Notes under the pieces: generated by a model
Databases searched by the model: none
The model's input: only the letters and a program-made list of their open reading frames with translations
Told to the model about the DNA's origin: nothing
Assembly: GCF_030384665.1 (NCBI RefSeq)
Contig: NC_083675.1
Span: forward strand, 2,104,001 to 2,168,000
Length of the DNA: 64,000 nt
Direction of reading: 5' to 3'
Source: Lodderomyces elongisporus
Lineage: Eukaryota > Ascomycota > Pichiomycetes > Serinales > Debaryomycetaceae
Made by a program: the position numbers and the translations under genes
In this document: one piece after another, positions 1-8,414 of the stretch
Position numbering within the stretch: position 1 is the stretch's first letter
Layout: each line of letters begins with the position of its first letter

Positions 1-3000
1 AATCACGAGGATGAGCTACATGAAGCAAGCATTTTTGGTCTGAATCTGAATCTGAATCTGAATCTGAATCTAAACCCAGCCAACTCATTTAACCAAAAGG
101 CAACAAGCTCGTCAATTGGCCTTGCCTCGACATATAATCGCTCATTTCAAAATCATACGTCACCACTGGAAATGGAAGGCTCCAATCAGAGTCATGGATC
201 ACAGCTGCAACTGCAAAAGATTCAAAAGATTCAACAACCTCCATACCTACATCAACTAGACTATTTTACAAACAATCATTTTTCACGGTCATTCAATTCT
301 TTGATTTTGGACGACAATCTTGAGCCAACGAAAAAGAAATCAATTAACAAATCTCCTCCATTCAATGTTAAAAAAGATCTCAACAACGAAACAATTGATT
401 CCATCCTATCTTCGGACTCAAACATTGACAATGAGACGGACATCGATACTAGCGATATTGAAAACGTGGACGATGCAACATCAATTGAAGGCTCTACGAG
501 GTTAAACATCACACCAAAAGATGTTAAGCGACTGCAAGGGATGTTGAGCAGGAGTGGACAGCCCAGTTTCATCAGCCACCGCCAACGACCCTCGTTTGAT
601 GCTAACTCATCAACATCAACTATCAAATTGCACAACTCACAAAATTCCATCAAGAGATCTTCGAAATACTTGAATTTGTCTATTGAGTCGAGTCTACGAA
701 CTATAACAGGTGGCAAAATACCAGATGAGATTGACGACATTGACCTAAATGAAATTGATGTGAAACAAATTATCGATTTTTCTTCACCAGTGACATCAAA
801 TCATAGCAACCACAACAACAACAACAACAACAATAATAATAATAATAATAATAAAAATAATAATACAAATAATAGTAACAACAGCATAATCATTCCTTCG
901 TCAACAAATGTAGGTCAATTTAAACGACCGCACAAGCTCATTAGTCAATCTCCTTCGCCTTCACCACATAAATACCAATCATCGCCTATTAGGCTACATT
1001 CTCCCTCGCATTTGGGCTCTATACGACGAGGACAAGACTCGAATGCATTCGATGATAGACAAGGTGTTGAAGATAATGTTGACGTCACAAACACACCAAG
1101 CAGAAGCGAGGAAACTCAAAGGATAAAGTCACGGATATTTGGTCAGGCCACCAAATTAAGAAAGACACATCAACCTATAGAAGTTTGTTCCTCGTTGCGT
1201 GGTAATAGAATCTTGCCTACTGTACCTGTGGAAGATGATGCTGAAATGGAGAGCCCGTCAAAGAATAGAAGACTGACTAGTTCAGCATCCTCGGCTTCTA
1301 ATAATAAAATTCGCAATAATTCTTATATATCGAATGCCAAAATACCACTAGTAGTCAATACAAATATTGGTGCATCAACAAACAACCCCAAATCAAACTT
1401 TGCAAATATTCACAGTTCAAAATTAGAAACATTATCAACCGGAAAGGAAAACAAAACTTGTTTCAATGAATTTCCAGGAAAAGAAAACCAAGGCTCTTAT
1501 CAATTCGCCAAACCACTTCAAACAGTATTTAACTCTTCCGGATTGATGAAAAAGAGTGCAGCTATTGATAACAAACATTCTGAACGGAAGTTACCACCCG
1601 AAACTCCAATGAAAAGAAATCCATTAACTATTCTAAATACCAATAGACCTAGTCACATGCAGTTTGAATTCAAAAAAGCAACAAAACATAATTTAGAAAA
1701 TGCTTTTGAGAGTGACCACTCGATTGAAGTGGGAAGAGATGCTCATTCATCTATTTACGATACCAGTGCTAACTCAACAATTCAGAATAATAGTTATTTC
1801 ACGATCATGCACTCTGCTTCTAAATCATCAGACACGCACGAAACGAATTCTCAAGACTTGAACATTCTCATTTCGTCGGATGTTGAACTTGATGAAGTAA
1901 TTCCGGAAACCCCAACAAAGCACTCTGCTGCAGCTCATCATTTGAACAACATAAGCCGTAGCTTGCCACCTTGTTCTTTACCTGCTAAGCAACAAGGCAA
2001 TCCTCGTGCATCGTCAGTTCCGTCAAGTGGCACCATTGCATTGAGGAAAGCAGGTTTGGCTCCATTGACACCCATTGATCTGGTTTTCACAAAGACACCA
2101 TTCTCTGGTCCTATTGAGTCACCCAACCATATTATAGACACTAATGAAATAACACTTCCTTCATTATCTATGAAAACAGCAACAGCTAACAAAATCGATG
2201 AGCATTTAGTTAATAAGTTTGGTATGAAGAACCTCAAGCTCATTGGACAAGGCGAATTCAGCATTGTTTACGAATGTACATTCAATGGAGAGAAATTCGC
2301 AGTGAAGCGTAACAAGAAATTGACGATGGGTAAACTCGAGCGAAATGCAATCAAGAGAGAAATTGAAGCTTTAAGGAATCTCAACTCTTTAAAGGAGAGT
2401 GATGACGAGGCTATGAAAGAGGAACAAGAAGGTAAAGAATATTTGGTTTATTTTATTGAGGCATGGGAGTTTAATAATTACTTTTATATCATGACAGAGT
2501 ACTGCGAAGGTGGTAACTTGTTTGACTTTTTAGAGGAGCATAAACATTACAAGATGGATGAGTTTAGAATTTGGAAGATACTAATTGAACTCTTGAATGG
2601 ATTGAAATTTATCCACCTGAGAGATTATTTGCATTTGGATTTGAAGCCAGCCAACATCTTTATCACGTTCGAAGGTAGCTTGAAAATAGGTGATTTTGGA
2701 TTAGCAACGAAACTACCAATCACAGATCGAGATTTTGACCTCGAAGGTGATAGAAACTATATTGCACCAGAATTGATTGATGAAAAGGTTTATACTCCAT
2801 TTGCCGATATTTTCAGCTTGGGTTTAATTATATTAGAGATAGCGGCAAACATTATTTTGCCAGATAATGGTACTCCATGGAGGAAATTGAGAAGTGGTGA
2901 TTTAAGCGATGCGGGACAATTGTCTAGCGACAACATATCCATGTTTTTGCAGCATAAGCCGCCTACAGTTGGTTCGTCAAACTCCTCGCATACAGGTTTC

Positions 3001-3315
3001 AGTTCGTCAGTAGACTCGATTGCGTTAAATGCGCCAGCTGACCCCAAGTTAGGTGGTGATTCTACTTCCATGTCCAAATTGGATGCGCGTGAGTTAATAC
3101 CTTCATGGGCGCCTTTGTTCTTAGTTGACGGCGATTTAAAGGTACTTGACCGTTTAGTCAATGAGATGTTGAAACCCAATCCATTCGATAGGCCCAGTGC
3201 AGGAGATATCTTGGCAATGGAAGAATGTATACTTGTTGAGTCTAGACGTAAGTGCGGAGCCACCATTTTCGAGGGTGAATTTGGCAGTGCACCAGATGAA
3301 GAGATGCAAAACTGA
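1..3315 (+). CDS. SWE1: Wee1-family kinase Swe1, 5'-partial
   Basis: Swe1 is the Wee1-type kinase that phosphorylates and inhibits the cyclin-dependent kinase Cdc28 and so delays G2/M, acting in the nucleus and at the bud neck. The kinase domain begins near 2221 with the glycine loop GQGEFSIVYE. It has the invariant lysine in FAVKRNKK, HLDLKPANIF as catalytic loop, DFGLA, and the Wee1-typical EGDRNYIAPEL. About 740 codons of Ser/Asn-rich, disordered sequence precede it, including an Asn run near 815-860. The first ATG is at 172, but the frame is open from base 1 with no in-frame ATG in between, so the true start probably lies to the left of the window. Visible length is 1104 codons, already longer than the roughly 820 residues of baker's yeast Swe1. 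The gene is convergent with BRX1. Confidence 0.95.
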   Translation, partial: NHEDELHEASIFGLNLNLNLNLNLNPANSFNQKATSSSIGLASTYNRSFQNHTSPLEMEGSNQSHGSQLQLQKIQKIQQPPYLHQLDYFTNNHFSRSFNSLILDDNLEPTKKKSINKSPPFNVKKDLNNETIDSILSSDSNIDNETDIDTSDIENVDDATSIEGSTRLNITPKDVKRLQGMLSRSGQPSFISHRQRPSFDANSSTSTIKLHNSQNSIKRSSKYLNLSIESSLRTITGGKIPDEIDDIDLNEIDVKQIIDFSSPVTSNHSNHNNNNNNNNNNNNNKNNNTNNSNNSIIIPSSTNVGQFKRPHKLISQSPSPSPHKYQSSPIRLHSPSHLGSIRRGQDSNAFDDRQGVEDNVDVTNTPSRSEETQRIKSRIFGQATKLRKTHQPIEVCSSLRGNRILPTVPVEDDAEMESPSKNRRLTSSASSASNNKIRNNSYISNAKIPLVVNTNIGASTNNPKSNFANIHSSKLETLSTGKENKTCFNEFPGKENQGSYQFAKPLQTVFNSSGLMKKSAAIDNKHSERKLPPETPMKRNPLTILNTNRPSHMQFEFKKATKHNLENAFESDHSIEVGRDAHSSIYDTSANSTIQNNSYFTIMHSASKSSDTHETNSQDLNILISSDVELDEVIPETPTKHSAAAHHLNNISRSLPPCSLPAKQQGNPRASSVPSSGTIALRKAGLAPLTPIDLVFTKTPFSGPIESPNHIIDTNEITLPSLSMKTATANKIDEHLVNKFGMKNLKLIGQGEFSIVYECTFNGEKFAVKRNKKLTMGKLERNAIKREIEALRNLNSLKESDDEAMKEEQEGKEYLVYFIEAWEFNNYFYIMTEYCEGGNLFDFLEEHKHYKMDEFRIWKILIELLNGLKFIHLRDYLHLDLKPANIFITFEGSLKIGDFGLATKLPITDRDFDLEGDRNYIAPELIDEKVYTPFADIFSLGLIILEIAANIILPDNGTPWRKLRSGDLSDAGQLSSDNISMFLQHKPPTVGSSNSSHTGFSSSVDSIALNAPADPKLGGDSTSMSKLDARELIPSWAPLFLVDGDLKVLDRLVNEMLKPNPFDRPSAGDILAMEECILVESRRKCGATIFEGEFGSAPDEEMQN

Positions 3316-3736
3316 GAAAATAAAGTTATTTTAAAGTCCCTTGGTCATATAAAATTCATCCTACAGAATACGATTTTATTTTATTTTAATTTTATTTTAT
3401 TTTATTTTATGTTTTTTTTTTCGTTTCTGCTTTTTACGATGTAATGAAATACTATAGTTTAGTTTATGTATTCTATAAAAGAGAAATATTATTCTTTTTT
3501 ACTCCTTTTTTTTTTGAAATTTCAGAATTGGAAAAAGAAAAGGACAAATTAAATTACATTGGTGGTAGATTCTGATATACTTTTTTTTTAATACTCCTTT
3601 GTGCTCTTTTCTTATACTCTCTAGTATGCTTCTTATTTTCTTTTTATGATCAAACTATTGATGTTTGCTATCGATTACCACTAAAAAAACCATCAAACCT
3701 TTATTTTATTTTTTTTTCCATTTGCGTTCTCTTTGT
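3316..3736. other. Convergent 3' spacer SWE1/BRX1
   Basis: A very AT-rich spacer shared by two converging 3' ends. It has TTTTA-type repeats near 3375-3410 and long T runs that probably carry 3'-end formation signals for both genes. I see no gene. Confidence 0.6.
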
Positions 3737-4618
3737 TCAACTTTTGAATAATGCATCGTTAGATAAAGGATCCTGTTTCAAGACCTGGCTTCTCTTTTTA
3801 ATCTTTCTTTCCATAGCAGCTTCTGCTCTGCTTCTTGCTTGTTCTGCAGCCTTTTGTTTAACTTGGGATCTAACAAAGTTAGGTGAGACATATTCCTTGT
3901 TTTCGTAAATCTTTGGTCCGCCAAAAGAGCCTTCCAAAATGGTGATCAATGTCAAAACCATTCTTGGTCCGATTTCCACCAAGCTCAAACCTTCATCAAT
4001 ATCAATATCTTTAGCTTCGCCGCTTTCATCTTCTTTCACGTCCATTGTTTCGCTGATTTGATAGTTTCTAATCCAAATTTTGCCATCCACAATCGAGAAA
4101 CTCATTACATGGTCAATAAATGGTTTTGATTTTCTAGCATTTGGCGGAACACCAAAGGATTGTGTGAATAATTCCTTCAACAATTTGAAATGATCATTCT
4201 GTTCAAACAGTTTATCAAAACTCAAGATCGGTCTTGAACCTTTAAGACAGTTTCCGATAAAGTTCAACTCGTCTAATGTGTGCAAGTTTTGGATGTGGAA
4301 CTTACAAGTTGGTCCATTTGGAGGTTTAGAAATCCAAAGGTATAAATCTTGGTGTTTTCTGCATTCAAAGAAAAAGATGTTATTACAATTGTACAACTCG
4401 GCAACCTCGTTTAATTGGTACAAATTCTTCTTGGTGTCAAATTTGGGTTCTTTTCTAGCGTGTGGGAGAAGATTAAGCAAGTCCAGGATAAGATGACGAT
4501 GTCTATAGGTAATTCCACGAGACGATATCACAAGAAGACGTTGTCTGTTAATGTGTTTGGTTTTCTCCAGAGTGTCTTTTGAAGACTTTGATTGCAATGC
4601 TTTGTATATGGCCGACAT
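3737..4618 (-). CDS. BRX1: Brx1, 60S ribosome assembly factor with Brix domain
   Basis: Brx1 is a nucleolar Brix-domain protein needed for early maturation of the 60S subunit, where it works with Ebp2 around 25S/5.8S rRNA processing. The 293-residue product is almost the same length as the yeast protein. The Brix domain covers most of the chain, from RQRLLVISSRGITYRHRHL (about residues 25-43) through LSFDKLFE to a segment ending in GPRMVLTLITILEGSFGGP and IYENKEYVSPN (about residue 245). A basic Lys/Arg tail follows. The start is an ATG at 4618 after an AT-rich leader. A homopurine repeat lies about 240-320 bp upstream. Confidence 0.97.
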   Translation of the reverse strand: MSAIYKALQSKSSKDTLEKTKHINRQRLLVISSRGITYRHRHLILDLLNLLPHARKEPKFDTKKNLYQLNEVAELYNCNNIFFFECRKHQDLYLWISKPPNGPTCKFHIQNLHTLDELNFIGNCLKGSRPILSFDKLFEQNDHFKLLKELFTQSFGVPPNARKSKPFIDHVMSFSIVDGKIWIRNYQISETMDVKEDESGEAKDIDIDEGLSLVEIGPRMVLTLITILEGSFGGPKIYENKEYVSPNFVRSQVKQKAAEQARSRAEAAMERKIKKRSQVLKQDPLSNDALFKS

Positions 4619-4854
4619 GTTGTAAATATGTTGCTATGGGTCTGGATTTGAAGTCTGGTGTGGATAAAATAGCCAATGTAGTAACCAAAAAGATGTTTTG
4701 GGGAGATGCACTTCTACATTTGATATTTTGCTGATGAGATGAACTTGACACAAAAATTAATTTTTTTGAGAACATCAAAGAGAGAAGGGGGGGAAGAAAA
4801 AAAAATATTCACCAGTACATTGAAAGTGAGCGAGTGAGCGAGTAAGCGAGAAAG

Positions 4855-4935
4855 AGAGAGAAAGAGGGAAAGAGAGAGAAAGAGGGAAAGAGAGAGAAAG
4901 AGGGAAAGAGAGAGAAAGAGAAAGAAAGAGAGAGT
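4855..4935. repeat. Homopurine tandem repeat, 18-bp unit
   Basis: About three and a half copies of an 18-bp purine unit (AGAGAGAAAGAGGGAAAG) run into plain GA repeats, with GCGAGTGAGCGAG sequence just before. All purines lie on the plus strand, so the tract could form triplex DNA. It lies upstream of BRX1. Confidence 0.9.
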
Positions 4936-5380
4936 GCGTGCGTGCCGCGACAGGGACTCTTATATAGAGTGGGAATTATGTATATCTCGTTGACATACTG
5001 GACTTTACAAAAACACTGGTGCATGAATTGCAATTTTTTAGAGATATTTAGAGATTAGAAATAGAATATCATTTGCTAGTGTTTGTAATTGGAGGGGGGG
5101 AATTCAATCATGAACAAGGGAAACAATTTACAAGATGCTTGGCTTCATTTAGCCACGAGTAAAATCATTCCTCTGTATTCTTTGTCTCTTTCTTACTCCA
5201 ATTCTTTCTTTTCTTTATTCTCCCTCTTCACCAAACTGATGCTAAACAAATATCGTTTATTTACACACACCTGTTTATATTGAAACTGTAAAACTATAAC
5301 ATACGGATAAGCAGCTTTCGCAAATATACATTCATCTATATTTATATATGTGTGTATACATATATATGTGTGTATATTTG

Positions 5381-5385
<5 letters not shown>

Positions 5386-5418
<33 letters not shown>
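5386..5418. repeat. AT dinucleotide microsatellite
   Basis: An uninterrupted TA run of about 30 bp, preceded by TATATGTGTG segments from 5340. It lies about 130 bp beyond the ATP19 stop codon. Confidence 0.95.
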
Positions 5419-5420
<2 letters not shown>

Positions 5421-5546
5421 TATACATATATGTGTGTGCTGTTTGTCGTCATCATTGTTCATTCTTCATACTATTCAAACCGCGTCTCCCTTCTTGATGA
5501 TTAATGGTGTATTGCATTCCGTACGTTCCATGCTCCAGAGCCTAGT

Positions 5547-5750
5547 TTAGTGTTTTTCTTCTTTAAGGTGTTTGCTCAAGTACTCTTTAACAAACTTTTC
5601 TTCAGCGGGTGAGGAAGCATTGATTGATGGGTGTTGGGGCTTTGGGTTCCATGGCTTTGGCATCACCAAAAGAACAACTGATCCCAAAGTGATAAGGGCT
5701 AATTGATGTGGTTGAAATGTTCTTCCCAATACTGTGTAAGCGGCACCCAT
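5547..5750 (-). CDS. ATP19: Atp19, subunit k of mitochondrial ATP synthase
   Basis: Atp19 (subunit k) is a small inner-membrane subunit associated with dimeric F1Fo ATP synthase. The product has 67 residues against 68 in baker's yeast. It starts MGAAY, has FQPHQLALITLGSVVLLV as the single membrane segment (about residues 12-30), then a P/K-rich stretch, and ends with EEKFVKEYLSKHLKEE, closely matching the acidic/basic tail of the family (EEKFIENYLKKH). The start is an ATG at 5750. It is divergent from the poly-Gln gene at 6792. The gene is short enough to be missed by length cut-offs. Confidence 0.93.
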   Translation of the reverse strand: MGAAYTVLGRTFQPHQLALITLGSVVLLVMPKPWNPKPQHPSINASSPAEEKFVKEYLSKHLKEEKH

Positions 5751-6791
5751 TATTATTAATGATCTATGTGTATGTATATATGTATGTGTGTGTGTGTGTG
5801 TGTATATATATTTCCCAAAACCTTAGATGTAATTGGAAACGACTATTCTCTAAAAAAACCGAATTGGAATTTTCCATTTCTCTAACTGCTTTCTTTCTTT
5901 ATTATTTTTTTTACTTTTTTTTTTTGTTACGCTTTAACACTTCCACACTAGCGCACTCGCACGCTCGCACATTCTCATTTTCGCACGACAAGTTAATGGA
6001 CCTTGGCAGCCGAGGCCATCTACACCGAATCTAGTTGAAAAATAGAAGAAAGAAAAAAAAAAAACATTGGAAACGGGAACAAGTTCAAGATCAGGGTCAG
6101 GAAATACAAGGAAGTTCCAAAGTCTTTTAAGTTTCAAGAGAAGAGCCCATGAGAAAATTAATTATCTGTGTGATTTACAACAAACAGTGTATGTAGTTTT
6201 GTAGTTAAACTCTATATAAACAAGGAGAAGGAATAAGGAAAAACAAAGAGAAACTAAAGAAAATAAAGAAAATAAAGAGGTCAGGTCGTGCGAAATTGAA
6301 CCTTGATCCACGATTGTGATTGGTAAGTTTTTAACGCTACCTGCCATAACAAATAAAAAGAAAAACAAAAGAAAATACAACCCAATTTTTATTATTGTAT
6401 GCTTTCTAATAAAGAGAGATTTTGTGAAATATATATTGTAAGTTAAAAAAAAAAAAAAACATTTTTGTAGTTGGTTATTCTTTCCTGCGAAATTTGCAAG
6501 TTTAATTTTGGTTGCAAACCATAATTTTGGTACAATTTGCTGCGAAATCCTTTCTCTCACCCACCACACTGCTGTAGGCTCCAAAGGATTTAAATAAAGA
6601 ATCAAAAGACAAAAGATGTAAACATTTTATTTAAGATAAAAAAAAGAATCAAATCAAAACAAATAAACAACAAGAAACTACAAATTTTGAAACAATTAGT
6701 ATCATACAGAGGGGTTCTTTTTTTTTTTTTTGTTATTGTTGTTGATTAGTTGTTTTTTTTTTCTTCGTTTTTTTTTGAGTTATCCTCCAAA
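5751..6791. other. Divergent promoter region ATP19 / poly-Gln gene
   Basis: About 1 kb of AT-rich sequence between two divergent starts, with a TG/TA tract near 5765-5810 and poly-T runs just before the downstream ATG. A 147-codon minus-strand frame at 6162-6605 starts at TTG, not ATG, and resembles no family I know. I see no gene. Confidence 0.5.
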
Positions 6792-7811
6792 ATGCTTCCT
6801 TTAATCAACGTCAATGCATCAATAATTGATTTACTGACATTAGATGAGTTGAAGGACCCAACAATTGCTAGTAGATACTCACAACTTTATACTTCAAACC
6901 AGAAATGTGTTGACGTTTCAATGTGTGTTTTTGATACATGGCTACAGCAATTTATTTCTCAAATCAAATTTGATACAATTGATACGAATATTTCCACCCT
7001 GGCCATATGTACAGACTATGACTGCCAAAGGGTTGCTAGCGACAGTGAGGATGATCAAGATGGTTATGATAAACATCCTCGAAATTTTAGATCGATAACT
7101 TCTACCTTGCCCTTAAGTGGAACAAAGAGCACAAGGTCAGCGAGCAAGTTCAAAAAGTTTTTCCGCAGAATATCTAAAACTCACAAAAGAAAATGCAAGA
7201 GATATGGTTTTATGGAGAGAATCAGCAAATGTTCTCAACAACAACAACAGCAGCAGCAGCAACAACAACAACAACAACATCAAAACCAGCAAGAGCAGCA
7301 ATTTACTCAACAGCAACAGCAACAGCAACAGCAACGAAACCATCATCAAGAACCACATTGTGTACAGCTTTACCGTAAGCTGACTCGTCAACTCGATGCA
7401 GCTTTTCTCAACTCGTTATATCCTGCCGATGCCGCGAGCAAATTCACCATAAAACAAGATGTTCTGCTGCCCTCTATTTCTGCCAATCTCAAGTTAGAAT
7501 TTGATTCCTCCTCCTCTCTCTCAATGGAGTCACTATGCTTGTGTCAAAGAGTATCGCTCATCTCTCCAGTTTACTACCACCTACCAATCTCTCCTTTGCA
7601 TTCAAAATTCAACACTTTTGTAGCACAATCCCAACCACAGTTGTTACCACAGTTGTTACCGCAGCTAATACTACCACTACCATTACCACAACCACAACCA
7701 CAACCACCACCATCATATAGACTTGATTATATAGAGAGCATTGAAGATGGCGATGTTTTCACGACTTTGATACTTAATGATGCTATAACAGGGGTTGCAA
7801 CCACTTTTTGA
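6792..7811 (+). CDS. Uncharacterised protein with poly-Gln tracts
   Basis: I do not recognise this 339-residue protein. The frame is open further upstream, but the first ATG, in good context (CCAAAATGCTTCC), is at 6792. The N-terminal 85 residues are ordinary, hydrophobic and acidic sequence (MLPLINVNASIIDLLTLDEL). A strongly basic patch follows (KFKKFFRRISKTHKRKCKR, about residues 120-140), then two poly-Gln blocks at about 155-200, a second ordinary segment containing QLYRKLTRQLDAAFLNSLYP, and a Pro/Gln-rich tail. No signal peptide or membrane span is evident. The basic patch could serve nuclear targeting or nucleic-acid binding, but that is only a guess. The uninterrupted frame through the non-repetitive parts argues that it is real. 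Confidence 0.7.
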   Translation: MLPLINVNASIIDLLTLDELKDPTIASRYSQLYTSNQKCVDVSMCVFDTWLQQFISQIKFDTIDTNISTLAICTDYDCQRVASDSEDDQDGYDKHPRNFRSITSTLPLSGTKSTRSASKFKKFFRRISKTHKRKCKRYGFMERISKCSQQQQQQQQQQQQQQHQNQQEQQFTQQQQQQQQQRNHHQEPHCVQLYRKLTRQLDAAFLNSLYPADAASKFTIKQDVLLPSISANLKLEFDSSSSLSMESLCLCQRVSLISPVYYHLPISPLHSKFNTFVAQSQPQLLPQLLPQLILPLPLPQPQPQPPPSYRLDYIESIEDGDVFTTLILNDAITGVATTF

Positions 7812-8414
7812 GCTCTCTTTTGGATTCTTCTTCTTCTTCTTCTTTTTTTCAATTTACAAACGCTAGACATATGATACAAAATGACGGATTACACTACTGG
7901 CAACGAGTTTTGGTCCATAAACTAATTCTAATGTTGGGTACTCACATACCAATGCAGCAAATTTTGCTGGTAAGATGCAGGCGACAAAGCCCATGTACCG
8001 ATTTTACCACTCTATACACCCACACACCGCTGTTTCAAACAAAAGCTTGCTTTAGTGTGTACCAAAGAAAGCCATCAAGAGCACTACTTATGTGGCTCTG
8101 TATATTTATATTTATATATATAAATAAATATATAAAGAAATATATAATCACTTAGATCTATATATTCATAAGTATTTAAATATTCTATAATATTTTGTTT
8201 TATTTTATTTTTTTGTTTTGTTTTATTTTTTCTTCTGCATCTACATCTCAATCATCGCGATACATTTTGCTCTGGAGTGAGAACCAAATAACTGAATCGC
8301 CATCTCTCCTACTTTGCCTTTCATCAACTTTGTAAAATATATTAGTATATATATCTATACAAATATCTATACATATTAATAGATTTTGACAAGCATAGAA
8401 TATAGAAAGAGAAA
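7812..8414. other. Intergenic: DIS3 promoter
   Basis: AT-rich, with TATA-like runs at 8100-8190 and 8335-8370. CATCGC at 8253-8258 (GCGATGAT on the other strand) matches seven of eight bases of the PAC element of rRNA-processing genes and lies about 160 bp before the DIS3 start. I see no further gene. Confidence 0.45.

Larger units (their letters stand above)
4619..5546. other. Intergenic: BRX1 promoter side and ATP19 3' side
   Basis: This holds the BRX1 promoter and leader. GATGAG followed by an A/T-rich AAAAATTAATTTTTTT element near 4733-4767 resembles the PAC and RRPE pair of ribosome-biogenesis genes, a weak match. The gap also holds a G run near 4788, the GA repeat, an AT-dinucleotide tract and the ATP19 3' end. 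No gene is convincing: the frames here are translations of simple repeats. Confidence 0.5.

Noticed and set aside
6162..6605. 147-codon minus-strand frame between ATP19 and the poly-Gln gene
   Set aside because: It begins at TTG, has no recognisable domain and is Phe-rich where the DNA is A-rich; more likely promoter sequence.
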